NCBI RefSeq assembly: GCF_018294505.1
Contig: NC_057814.1
Coordinates: 39,291,239-39,355,238, forward strand
Length of the DNA: 64,000 nt
Direction of reading: 5' to 3'
DNA from: Triticum aestivum
Lineage: Eukaryota; Streptophyta; Magnoliopsida; Poales; Poaceae
Translations under genes and position numbers: made by a program
Notes under the pieces: generated by a model
Seen by the model: only the letters and a program-made list of their open reading frames with translations
Databases searched by the model: none
Told to the model about the DNA's origin: nothing
In this document: piece after piece, positions 11,501-22,256 of the stretch
How positions within the stretch are numbered: the stretch's first letter is position 1
Layout of the letters: each line of letters begins with the position of its first letter

Positions 11501-11895
11501 AATGGGTCAATCTGTCAGGAGGCGGGGTACATGTAGACCCACAGTACGGAATGACAACAGTGGATCTGAACAATCTTGGGTACACTGACGAACCGTTCGT
11601 CCTAGCCAATGATGTGGCACAGGTTATCTATGTGAAGGACATGTCTACCAGACCGAGAAAAAGAAAAGATAAGGAAGCGAATACATCATACGATGAGCCA
11701 AAGCGCCACATAGTTCTTTCAGGAAAAAGGGACATTGTGGGAATGGAGGGCAAGACAGACATCTATGAAGATTATGAAAAGTTTCATGAAATTCCTCCCT
11801 TCAAAGTCAAGGCTGACCCAAGCATCCTGATAAATGATGAAGATTATCCATGGTTACGGCGCAATAAGCAAATGACACAAGCGAAGAAAAAGTGA
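8538..11895 (+). pseudogene. CACTA (En/Spm, TNPD-type) transposase with two frameshifts
   Basis: The start ATG at 8538 lies directly after a splice-acceptor-like CACGCAG. Residues about 3-75 match the transposase-associated N-terminal domain, with a Cys-rich CCPCPICGN motif. An acidic linker follows, then the Transposase_21 domain (from about 9465, LMRWHSEDRKKDG, to about 10300). Next come a DUF4218-like region (about 10620-10960, PFERFMGVLKKYVRNRARPE) and a DUF4216-like region (about 11440-11640). The stop is TGA at 11893. Two one-base deletions shift the frame, one near 8702-8706 and one near 9447-9452. Allowing for both gives exactly 1120 codons including the stop. It would cut and rejoin element ends in the nucleus, but this copy cannot make full-length protein unless the shifts are sequencing errors. 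Confidence 0.9.
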
Positions 11896-12119
11896 AGACT
11901 TTCTCCCGCAACTATTATGATGATACCATGCCAACTTGTAACAGACGAGTATGATACCATTGTCCGTTTTGTACACGAAGTGCATCTAGTTTTTGCCGTA
12001 ACCCTCTCAACTTTCTTGCACATGCTATGTGGATGAAATGATGATACCATGCCAACTTTCAACCTTTTCAGAGTTCATTTGAAATGCTTTTCAATTTTAG
12101 GGTCTTATAGCTCAAAATA

Positions 12120-13580
12120 ATTAGTAAATGCATGAAAAATAACAGGCCAAAAATTAAAAATTATGCCACCTACTGGGCCACCACGGCCTGAATACGATTA
12201 GAAACCCATCGATGGGCCAAGATTCAGGCCCGCAGAAGGCCCAGTAGGCCCACAGGCATGTATTGAGAGGTTAGGCCCGTAAGCCTGCTTTAGAGAGGAG
12301 CTCGACAGCTCTGGCACACCGCACCTTATAAACAGGTGCGGCTCTCTCTCAGCTAACGAGGTGGGACTAAACTCCCACCACCACGCCGCTGTGCAAGGCC
12401 ATTGGTCCCGGTTGGTGGCACGAACCGGGACCAATTCCACCCTTTGGTCCCGGTTGGTGCCACGAACCGGTACTAATGAGGCTGTGGCCCCACGAGCACC
12501 TTTAGTACCGGTTTGTGGCACGAACCGGTACTAGAGTTTCTTACTAACCAGTTTTTTAGTCCCACCTCGCTAACTGAGAGGCACTAGGAGCGGTTTATAA
12601 GCCCTGAGTGCAGAGACGATGAAGAAGAGGCGCAATGCTCACGTTGCTTAGCTTCAAGCCTTGAGGAATAAGGTAGACTGCATGGAGCTATGTGCAGTGC
12701 AGTCTACACTATTTCGAAAGGCTTGAAGCAAATCAACGAGCATTGCGCCTCTTTTTTATTTTTAATAACTTATTACAACTCCGGACTTCTTGTGTTACGA
12801 CAAAATAAAATAAACTTTAATAAAATTTATGAAACTAAAATTAACAAAGTATTTTCTGTTCAAAACATTATAAGAAACCTCTAGTATTATTGAAACTAAA
12901 ATCATATAAAATTGATGCAACTAAAATTATCGAAGTATTTTATGTTCAAAATCATTAAAAGAAAAAAGAATTTTCATGAAGAACTTTTTTGATAGAAACT
13001 TTAATAGCAAAAAGAATTATCATAAAGTAAAATAAATAAGTAATTAGAAACAAAATAAAATAAAATAAATAAGTTTTTTGTTGTAAGTAGAAACAAAACA
13101 AAATAAATAAAGCAAATAAGAAAACAAAAACAGGCAAAAAAAAAATTATGCCACCTACTGGGCCACCACGGCCTGAATACGACTAGAAACCCATCCATGG
13201 GCCAGGATTCAGGCCCGCAGAAGGCCCAATAGGCCCACAGGCATGTACAGAGAGGTTAGGCCCGTAAGCATGCTTTAGAGAGGAGCTCGACAGCTCAGGC
13301 GCACCGCACCTTATAAACAGGTGCGGCTCTCTCTCAGCTAGCGAGGTGGGACTAAACTCCCACCACCACGCCGCTGTGCAAGGCTTTCCGTCCCGGTTGG
13401 TGGCCACCAACCGGGACTAAAGGGGGGCATTGGTCCCGGTTGGTGGCACCAACCGGACCAATGCCCCCCTTTAGTCCCGGTTGGTGCCACCAACCGGTCC
13501 AAAGGCCGCCGCTTCCCGCCCTTTGGGCTGCTGAAAAGAGGGTTTTGGTCCCGGTTGGTGCCACGAACCGGGCCTAAAGA
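12120..13580. repeat. Two further copies of the CACTA subterminal module
   Basis: The block starting ATTATGCCACCTACTGGGCC occurs at about 7165, 12160 and 13147, each followed by GATTCAGGCCCGCAGAAGGC. Each then has a TTATAAACAGG-like stretch, GCTARCGAGGTGGGACTAAAC, and CCCGGTTGGTG arrays. The copies at 12120-12600 and 13020-13580 lie after the transposase, whereas copy 1 lies before it. The last arm feeds into promoter 2 at 13586. The AT-rich stretch 12756-13020 shows nothing else. Confidence 0.75.
12625..12753. ncRNA. miRNA-like foldback (candidate hairpin RNA)
   Basis: Two arms of about 57 nt pair across a loop of about 15 nt. The 5' arm, 12625-12682, starts AAGAGGCGCAATGCTC and ends GTAGACTGCA. 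The 3' arm, 12698-12753, starts TGCAGTCTAC and ends GAGCATTGCGCCTCTT. The outer 16 bp and inner 9-10 bp pair perfectly. The middle has small bulges, including a shared GCTTCAAGCCTT stem segment. Size and imperfect pairing fit a plant MIRNA or siRNA hairpin precursor. I see no matching target in the window beyond the element itself, and expression is unknown. I cannot tell which strand is transcribed, though plus would be read through from promoter 1. Confidence 0.5.
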
Positions 13581-13585
13581 CTTTG

Positions 13586-13594
13586 CTATATAAG
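13586..13594 (+). promoter_or_regulatory. CACTA promoter 2 (TATA) with GC-rich leader
   Basis: GCTATATAAGC lies right after the third subterminal array and is followed by a CCG-rich leader (about 13622-13925). It is the likely promoter of the second CACTA gene at 24045. The Helitron nest now separates the two by about 10 kb. The multi-frame ORFs over 13583-14074 come from this GC-rich leader and I do not call them genes. Confidence 0.5.
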
Positions 13595-14005
13595 CAAACA
13601 CTTAGGAAATTTTCCAGAGTTCATCTGCAGTTTGCCCCGACGACGCCGACGCCGCCAGGCTGCCCCGACGCCGCCCGCCGCCCCCGTCGCCGTCGCCCGT
13701 GCCCGTCGTCGCCGTCGCCGTTGCCCGCGCCCTCGCTGTCAGCCGCGCCCCTGCCCCGACGCGCACCGCCCCGGGCCGTCCCCGTCGTCGCCGTCGCCCT
13801 GCCAAGCCCTTCGCCGCCGACGCCTCTGCCCCTGCCCCGACCACGCCGCCGTCGCCTCTACCCCTGCCCCGACGCGCCGCCGTCGCCTTGGTCAGGGCCG
13901 GCACTGCCCCCTTCCTCCCTGTCTTTTTATTGCATTTTTATAAAAATGTATATATGTATGTTCATGTATATATGTTCTCTGTGTATGTATATGTATGTTC
14001 ATGTA

Positions 14006-14385
14006 TCTCTCCCTAATAATAAAGCATGGATTGACTTTGTCGGGTTCACCGTCACAATACGCTTCTCCTCGTAAGTTTACGCTTTCACTTTGTATTTCGT
14101 AAGAAGGAAGTTGCAAACCAAAACTGTTGGTTTTTTTTTAGATTCTGAACTTCAGGGGTGGGGGTGTCTTTAGCCATGCTTATTGGATAAGGTTAGGACC
14201 ATGGGCTATTTTTTAAAACTCCCGCTGCAACGCACGGGCATGTTTTCTATGCTATAAAAAACACTAATCTGCTTAACCTTATTATCGATGTTTATTAAAA
14301 TTGGATATATAAAATGGTGCATAATGGAACATGAAGCCAGTTGTGCCCCTTTTCGCCCGGTGCAACGCACGGGCATTTGTGCTAG
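14006..14385 (+). mobile_element. Helitron A, 380 bp, non-autonomous
   Basis: The 5' end A|TCTCTCCCTAATAATAAAGC (TC at 14006, host A at 14005) continues as GATTGACTTTGTCGGGTTCA, a frequent grass Helitron start. The 3' end has the hairpin CCCGGTGCAACGCACGGG, a short spacer and CTAG at 14382-14385. It is followed directly by the second Helitron 5' sequence. Confidence 0.75.
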
Positions 14386-17300
14386 TAATAATAAAGCACG
14401 GATTGACTTTGTCGGGTTCACCGTCACAATACGCTTCTTCCCGTGAATTTACGCTTTCAGTTCGAATTTAAAACATATACCCGAGGTGGTACTAATTCGG
14501 GTGCCCGTGATATTGAAAAAACGTTTTGTTTAAGAAGGATCTGTATGTATTCAACCCGCGATTCATCTGTTTCATCTTATCCAGACTCCCCGTCCTCGCG
14601 GCACTTTACCTCGCGGCGCTCCGCTCCGCCCCGCCCCGCCCACCTCCTGCTACGCCCCTCGCGCCGCCGGCCGCCTCCTGCCCCGCTCCGCCCCTCACCA
14701 CGCGCCGCCGGCCTTCTCCTGCCTCCCAATCCCATCTCGCGGCTTTCTCCGCCGTTCACCGCTCCCCTCCACCTACTGGTCGCGACCTCGTGGGAGGCAG
14801 AGGATGGGAGGGTGCGGCGCTGGCGTCCGACTCCAGGAGCTCGAGAGGGCCGATCTGCGTGTCGGCGACCTCGCGGGAGGCATGGCGTGGCGTGTTGCGC
14901 TCGAGACGAGCGGGCTCGAGTAAGGGGATTGGAGGGTGGCGCCGGCGGGATCGTGGACGGGGATGGAGTGGGCGGGTGCCGGCAAGATCGAGGCCGGGGA
15001 TGGAGAGGGCGGTCGGCGAGCTGGCGGCTGAGTATGGAAGAGGCGACACTAATTCGCTGCTACCCGCACCGCACCACGTCCCTAGCTTCCTCCTCTCTGA
15101 TCGAACCGAGTCCGTTTTACAAAGGGATCCAGCGACTAGAGGGGAGCTGCCACAGGTGACGCTGCCGGAGAAGCTGGCGAGGTTCCTCCAGAAGTGCGCC
15201 GAAGGAGTTCCAGAACGAGCCCCGGTATAGCGGCGACCGGTGGTACCTTCGCGGCTGGGTTCCAGATGGTGAGCTGCCTGTTGCTACTACCATATTATAG
15301 TACTGGCTGACTACGTGAGGGTTTCAGTTTATCCATAAATGGCACAAGCTGTTCATTCAGCCGGTACTATAATTTGCTGCTTCTACCAAATCACAAGATC
15401 AGTTTATCCATGCTCATGGAATTTCGTGTGTAGGGCTACGATTACAAACTCCGTTGATTATTCACGCTCTGGTCGATGCTCTGTCGGCAGCCCACTAACG
15501 AGGCAACTCTATCGTTGAGGACCGTGTGTACCGCAGGAGGATCCCTGATGCTTTGTTGCTCCTGTGACCTTCAATTTGTTGTGTGGCTGTCTACAAACAT
15601 ACAGTAGCTTCATTCAAATTCTTTTTAGAAATTGCTAGACGAATTTTTTTGTAGAGCTGAGAGAAAAGATGCATAGACAATAGAATTATGTTCAGGTTTG
15701 CAATAATTCGTTCTATTTGCTTGCAAACAAATTGCACAAGCCGTTCATTTGTTGGATGATGTTTGCATGTATTTCTAGCAAGTTATAAAAACTGATGGAA
15801 GATGCTTTGTGTATTCTTTGTGTGTCTATCAGAACAGGCATGGTGGGAGGGCGATGCTCTGTTGACTGCTTTTCTTATAATATTACAGAGGGAGGATCGA
15901 AGTGGAGATTGGTACTTTCCCTTTCAGTGGCCAAAGAAAAGCAACACTTTTTCATGTGATTTCAGATGAAACGACCAGAGTGTGTAAAATCTGGATCGCT
16001 ACAAACAGGTCAAGGTTAGTTATGTTTTTCCTTTTGATATTCTCTAGATAATGCTATCAAGCAAGATCAACTTAGGACAATATAATCTACTATTTAATTT
16101 CTTTGTGTTTCAGTACGTTCAAACTATTTACATGTGTGCAAATGGGCATATTTTGATTATGCGACTTGGTGTCTTACTTGTTCTGCCTAACTGTTGGATC
16201 CTAGCTCTTATGTTATCTACCTATAGCCAGTGCATGCCAAAAAATAAAAATAAAACCTATGGCCAGTGATATGTTTATGTCTGGATGTCTACTGCTTCTG
16301 TCAATGCCATAGTAGATTCAATCGAAACCGATATATCTGAACAACAATTGTTTCATTTCGATCACATAACATTATTTTTGCTGAAAAATCACAACGTTTT
16401 ATTCAAGTTTGTGGGTGTTTTCCCTGATCTGTTTGCAACTTGGCATGAGAGTCCGTTTATGCATGTAGTTATTTTGGTCCAGAAATCGACCATAGATGAT
16501 GCTTCTTATTTTGAAGAGACTAAGTTCTTCCGAGCCTCCGATAAAATAAATAAAGAGGACTTTAATGAGATGATGCTTCTTATTTAATGTTGTTAGATCT
16601 CCTAAAATAATTTGAAGGCGTGGGGCTTGCTGGTCAAGTAGGTTGCGCCGCTCCATCAGGATGTCCTCCCCCACTGTAGTGTTAACTGATTAATCATGCA
16701 CATCCATTAAAGCAAAGATTCAGAAAAATGTTTAGTTCACTAATTAATCAGTCAGTAAAGGACCAATTGTTTAATCCTACTATTTAGACACTCCATCCAT
16801 CCAATCCAGTGAGTTTAAATTGATTAATCATGCACATTCTTAAATTATGAAGAGTAAAAAAAGATTTTGGTGTTGGAGGAGGAGCCAGCAAGTGTAGTTT
16901 GCAAACCAAATGCAGTTTCTATAGTGAACACTGATTTGCGACCTCAGCTCAGCCATATTGAACGGATTGATTGCTCTGTGAAATAGGAGTTAGCCCATAA
17001 TAGAAATGCCACTCCAATATTGGAGGAAGTGTTGATTGAGCTGAGAAATTTACTTGACGATGAAACGAACGATTTGCTTCAAAATTTGCAGAATAAATTC
17101 TCCAAGCTCTCAGAAGAGAAGCAATAATGTGACTCCCAGGTGCCTCTCTGAGAGAAAAGCTGGAGATGATTTGCCAGTGGCAAAACAAAGGGAAGTAATT
17201 GCCGCGGACGCCAGCCAGGTGTTCATGCTATTGGATTAATGTTTTCTGCTCTTAATAATGCTTCCTTTTTCTTCTTTTAGAACCCTTCTTTTGTACTCTT

Positions 17301-18143
17301 ACAAATAGCAGATGAAAGGAGAAGGATGAAGAAGTCAAGCTATTGGAGAGATCAATTGAGGAGCTCAAAAGAACTTTAGTGTTCTCAAAAGTAACTTGAT
17401 TTAGTTTGAGTGAATTTTGTGGCCTAAGTGTTGTAGCTATTCATTTTGCCACGCATTCTGAATGTTAGTACACACCCATGTTGGTACATAACTCCTATTG
17501 TTATGCCTGTTATGACAACAACTTTCCCAGATTTTTGTGCATAAACATACATATGTGGACTAAATTCTTTTGTTACTTGCTCAGCCAATACATATGTATG
17601 CTTTTTTTTTGCGGGTGAATACATATGTATGCTAATATAGTTATTGGTGTTATGATATTGGTTGAGTCAATTATACCATTTACAATATTCAAATAGGCTT
17701 TGAGTTTGGTATATGCAAAATGTTTACCAACTATTAACGTCTAAGTGATAACTAATAAAAAAATATGCATCGTGCATTCATCCATCTATGGTAACTATGC
17801 AAGCATGCATGACTAACATTTGTTTTTCAAATTTTCAATCATTTTTCTCAAGAATATTCCTTCTTATCTCGGATGAGATATATTGATGCATTCCTATATT
17901 TTCATATACTTCTAATCCCTAAAAACACAAGACAAATCCTAAAAGAAGTTACTTTTTGTAATTAAAATTGCTAGCAATGACCTTTTTGTTTTACGCTATT
18001 AAATATCTTATGATCTGAACATCATGCACCTGCCTGGAAGCACATATTAGCATTGACCAGTGAATTTTCACTAAGAAAAGAGAGCCTGATTTTTGGAGAT
18101 ATTTTTCTCCCGTTGCAACGCACGGGCCCTTTTGCAAAACATA
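14386..18143 (+). mobile_element. Helitron B with captured gene fragments, boundaries partly uncertain
   Basis: It begins TAATAATAAAGCACGG..., the same 5' block as Helitron A but without the first few bases (TCTCCC), joined straight onto Helitron A's CTAG. A terminal-type hairpin (CCCGTTGCAACGCACGGG) lies at about 18109-18126. The interior carries exon-like pieces with splice sites (for example 14540-15268, and 15890-16010 ending AAACAG|GTCAAG) and a short coiled-coil-like fragment near 17040-17125. No Rep/helicase gene was found, so it is non-autonomous. Alternatively this and Helitron D are two parts of one element ending at 23057. Confidence 0.6.
14540..15268 (+). pseudogene. Captured first-exon fragment of an unidentified gene
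   Basis: This very GC-rich segment is unlike its AT-rich surroundings. It has a Pro/Ala/Arg-rich 5' part and then a more protein-like end (ELPQVTLPEKLARFLQKCAE at about 15138-15200). It finishes at a good splice donor, AGATG|GTGAGC (15269). A frameshift or stop is needed just before the donor (about 15205-15230). It is probably a host exon carried by the Helitron. I do not recognise the gene. Confidence 0.4.
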
Positions 18144-20172
18144 CTAGCAAAAGTGCCCGTGCGTTGCAACAGGAGAAACAAATTATCACCCCTAGTGCTT
18201 CCCTCCTTGTTGCCACTTCTTTTCTTTATTATCATGTCAGTCACGATGTTCACTACACAGCGAACGTTCCACCTGAGCTTGGAACCAATACAAAATTTCA
18301 TCGCCTGCATGGAAAGACCAGCGAACGGTCGCGTTTGAGATCCCGGCCACATCTGCACAATCTAATGCTTGCGCCTTGTGTTTGTGTTATCCGGATTTAC
18401 ATGGTAATAGTTAAGTACCAATCCGCGAAGGACACAAACAACCACCAAATTTAACTTTAGTTTAAAACGATCAACACCTTTTTTTGCGGGCTAACACGAT
18501 CAACACAAAAAACTGTGCAGGTTGCAAGTTAGAGGTCAACGATTTTTGCCTCATATCCTCATATCCTAGACGGGATGGCGGGTTTGATTTGTTGGGCCGG
18601 ATTTACATGGTAATAGTGAAGTACCAGTCCGCGAAGGACACAAACAACCACCAAATTTAACTTTAGTTTAAAACGATCAACACCTTTTTTTGCGGGCTAA
18701 CACGATCAACACAAAAAACTGTGCAGGTTGCAAGTTAGAGGTCAACGATTTTTGCCTCATATCCTCATATCCTAGACGGGATGGCGGGTTTGATTTGTTG
18801 GGCCGGGTTGCACGGATAGGTTGGCAGGGCACTATGTTTTCTATTGGTGGAATGCTACACGGACCAACGAGGCAGAGGCCAAGTGGCCCAGGACAGATGA
18901 TCGGTAGAATAGCCTAGCTCAATATGAAAAATGCCATGGACATAAGAAATGGGAGGACCAATAAGATTATACCTCCATTTATATAAATATAAAAAATAGT
19001 ACAGATGCCCGTGGGTTACAACAGTTGAAACAATTGACATAAATTTAGCGGGGATTGTATGCGCAAATATAACGTTCAATGTGTTATAAATTTGGCGCAA
19101 ATTTAGTAAGGATTATAAGTGTAAGGAAAACATGTCACACTCTGTTGCAACGAAAGAAAAAATGGCATGAATTTAGTGAGTATCAAGCACGAAAAAGACG
19201 CCACATCGTTTTATTCATCAGATATGAATGGGGCACTACACGCCTGCCATTGATATCCGCACCTCCTTAAAAAAATCTGCAATTGCCATTTATTTACTTC
19301 CTTTCTCTTTTCTTCTTTATTTATCATGCAATTAGTGTCTATTTTATTTATCTTTGTTTCCTTATATCATGCATGTGAGGAATCCAAATTGCCGGCCTAT
19401 TAATTACTCATGCGATTAATATGGCGCTCACAATAATTACAGTCTATTTCCTTTCTCCTTCCTTTTTTATTTCTCATGCAAAAATATCTATTTCCTTTCT
19501 TGCCGACTCTACATAATTACCGTCTATTTCCTTCCTCTCTCTCTTTTCTTTCTTCTTCCTTCTTTATTTCTCATGTAATTAGCAATTAATGTCTATTTCC
19601 TTTCTTGCTGGCCTAATTATGCATAATAGGTATTGCTCTCCCCTTCATTTGTTTCGTTAAGGACAATTCTTATTCATGCCATATTCTTTGCTTAATTTCC
19701 GAAGCAGTAGCCTGCTTCCCAATGTCTGTACCGTCGGCCACAGCAGTCGGCCGGTCTAGCACGCCCGGGCCCATTGTTTTGGCCCGAGTACGCGTGGTCT
19801 TCTATTCTTGAAAGGCCAGATGCCACCAGACGCCAACGTTAGCACACTCACGAGTCTAGCCTGTTCGGTATGATGCGTTCGCACACACCCAGCAGCCCAA
19901 GGATTGAATCCCCGCGTTGGCCAATTGTTTTATCGTTTTTTTTATATTCAAACACACGCACACACAGGATCCGGGTGGGCCAGATCTAAAAAAACGACGC
20001 CCAACAAAAGAACTGTTAACTACACATACGAAAAGGTTTATAAATAGTACCACCTCGGATAGCGAATATAATATAGGTGAAAAACTGAAAGCGTATATTC
20101 ACAGGAAGAAAGCGTATTGTGACGGTGAACCCGACAAAGTCAATCCGTGCTTTATTATTAATTATTATATAT

Positions 20173-20175
<3 letters not shown>
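18144..20175 (-). mobile_element. Helitron C, minus strand, 2.03 kb, clean boundaries
   Basis: On the minus strand it starts TCTATATATAATAATTAATA at 20175 (preceded by host A) and runs through the GATTGACTTTGTCGGGTTCA block. It ends with the hairpin CCTGTTGCAACGCACGGG, spacer CACTTTTG and CTAG (18147-18144), followed by host T. Both A|TC and CTAG|T rules are met. The interior has a 206-bp tandem duplication and pyrimidine-rich degenerate repeats (about 19290-19620, TCTATTTCCTTTCTTGCCG-type). I see no Rep/helicase. Confidence 0.8.
18391..18802. repeat. 206-bp tandem duplication
   Basis: The unit starting CCGGATTTACATGGTAATAG at 18391 is repeated at 18597 with only a few differences (for example GTTAAGTACCAAT versus GTGAAGTACCAGT). 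The exact 206-bp spacing and near identity point to a recent duplication inside Helitron C. Confidence 0.9.

Positions 20176-20248
<73 letters not shown>
20160..20248. repeat. (AT)n microsatellite
   Basis: This is an almost pure AT dinucleotide run lying exactly where the 5' end of Helitron C meets the next plus-strand Helitron sequence. It may be collapsed or expanded in the assembly. Confidence 0.95.
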
Positions 20249-20250
<2 letters not shown>

Positions 20251-20399
20251 GGGAGAGATAAGCGAGGTGGTACTAATGTTGCCATGGGTTTAGATTTGAC
20301 AAATACGTTTGCTAGATATAGAAAAAAACGGTTCAACATCCCACCGACAAATAAAAACGAGGCCCACGGGTCGTCCCGTCTCGCCCTTGTCTCGGGTTC

Positions 20400-20789
20400 G
20401 TAGTGGAGGCATATCGCATCTTCCTTCGGCGGCGGTGGCGGAGAGCCATCCTTCGATGCCCTAGGCAGACTCACGACCCTCCGCGTGCTTGCAACGGCGA
20501 CATGCCGCACCAGCCCTAGCGCTCGATACGCCCAAGAGTCGCGGCTGCTCCTCACCTGATGACCCTCGCGATCTAGATTTGGAGGAGGAGTGCCTCCTGT
20601 TCCGTCCCGTGCACCGGATGTGGAAGACGGATAGAGGAGCGAGGGAGGGGGCAAGCATAGAGGATTCTGGCGGTGGTGCTGCTCAGAACGGTGGCAAAGG
20701 AGGATGCTACTTTGGTTCTGACCTGCAGCGGCCGGTGTGGCAGGAGATGGGGTTGGCTGCTAAAGCGGTGAAACATGGATTGTTGAAGG
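20400..20789 (+). pseudogene. Captured exon fragment, unidentified gene
   Basis: A GC-rich exon-like segment includes EECLLFRPVHRMWKTDRGA and ends ...VKHGLLK at a donor-like AAG|GTACGT (about 20789). Stops interrupt its 5' part. It is carried inside Helitron D, and I do not recognise the protein. Confidence 0.35.
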
Positions 20790-22079
20790 TACGTGTGATA
20801 TAGATGTTTGGGTAATCTGTCGTCAGTCCTAACGGATGCTAATATGTGAATTTTGTAATATATCCTTATATTCTGGGCCATGATATATAAGCACTCAATA
20901 AAGCTATTCCGACATACTTTGATCGCCACCTTGCTTGGGTCATCATATAGACATGAGTATTTAATTGTTTAATTTTATCTAATTTATTCTGACAATTTTC
21001 AAATTTAATTTGATTGAGGACCTAAAACATCACCGCACTTTGACAACAAAATTGGAGTGGTCTCTTATGTGTAATTTGATGTCATAACTTCTTAAATAGG
21101 ACATTGCAGACGGACAATGCTTTACTAGACATATTGGAGTTGGCTTTGCTAATCAACAAAGGAAGTGGCATGGGTTAAGGACTAAAGTTGCTAATCTGGT
21201 GAATTGTATTACCATTGTATGCTTCTCAATATAAGTCTACAAGGCGTTCGTTGATCCTCTTGCCTAATATCACGAATTCTACATCTGAAAAAAAGGATCA
21301 ACTCGAGGGTCTGAAAATTAGGGTAACTCTTTCATATCTTCTGATAAGCTTTGTTGATTTTTCAATTCTTAATCCTATTTCTCAGCATCTCAATTTTGGT
21401 AATGTAGATCGGTGCTACAAAACATAGCAACCCACCTGACATCCGTGTCATGTTGCTGATCTTCATTTTTTTCATATTCATCATACTATTCTGAACTCTG
21501 TATCTCCTTTAAATAGAAAGTGATTATTCATTTAACATTTAAATGGGTGAAACTTCATATGTTGTTAGCATTGTGTGACATCCTGATTTCTAGGTGATTC
21601 AGTTTGTTATTAAAGCCGTGACCCATTTTTTAAATCAAAAAGTTGAACCTCAGAACATATGGATGTTGCACATAGCAAAGCTTTATTTCTTAAATTTCAC
21701 CCCTCCGCCCTCCTTCCCTTTTGTTTCCTTCCTGCATAGGCAGCCGATTTGAAAGAAAATAGTGAAGCACCGAGTTGATGTGTTTGCTGTTGTGGCATTC
21801 TTCAGTTCGAGGAGCTTCGTGTAGGAATCGCTCCAAAATAAACCAGAATCTGCCATGTCTACCTGTCTCTGATTCAAAAGGAAGCTCCTGGAGGTACAGA
21901 ACCTCTGAGAATTCTTTTTTACAGGAAGCACTTTCGATTGTCAATATGTATATCTAAGTTGTATAGTGCAAATGATTGAGTGGACTTCAACTTTGCTGTA
22001 GAACTGAATGTTGTTCTTGCTGTAACATCATGTTGTTTCTGATGCTTCGTAGTTTAATTTGGGTCAGTGGGCTTGGTGC

Positions 22080-22256
22080 TGCAGGAGCGGGTGTACATGA
22101 TGCTGAGCTTACAGGGCAAGGAGTACGCGGTACTAACTAACAACGAGGACGAGGAGGTGGGCGAGCGGAGGGCACCGAAGTGGACCCGAGTCCGGTCAAC
22201 GTTTAAGGAGGCACATACCAACCTATCAAACACTAACAGTCATGTTGCACTTTAAG
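22080..22256 (+). pseudogene. Captured exon fragment, unidentified gene
   Basis: This is flanked by acceptor-like GTGCTGCAG and donor-like TTTAAG|GTACGT. It reads ERVYMMLSLQGKEYAVLTNN and then an acidic, Lys/Arg-rich stretch. It lies within Helitron D, and the gene of origin is not recognised. Confidence 0.35.

Noticed and set aside
13583..14074. A 163-codon Pro/Arg-rich ORF after promoter 2
   Set aside because: It is the CCG-repeat leader of the second CACTA gene and is open in several frames.
14540..15268. Captured exon as a BUB1/Mad3-type checkpoint gene fragment
   Set aside because: The short KLARFLQKCAE stretch followed by a shifted FQNEPRYSGDRWYLRGW-like reading is only vaguely similar and too short to name.
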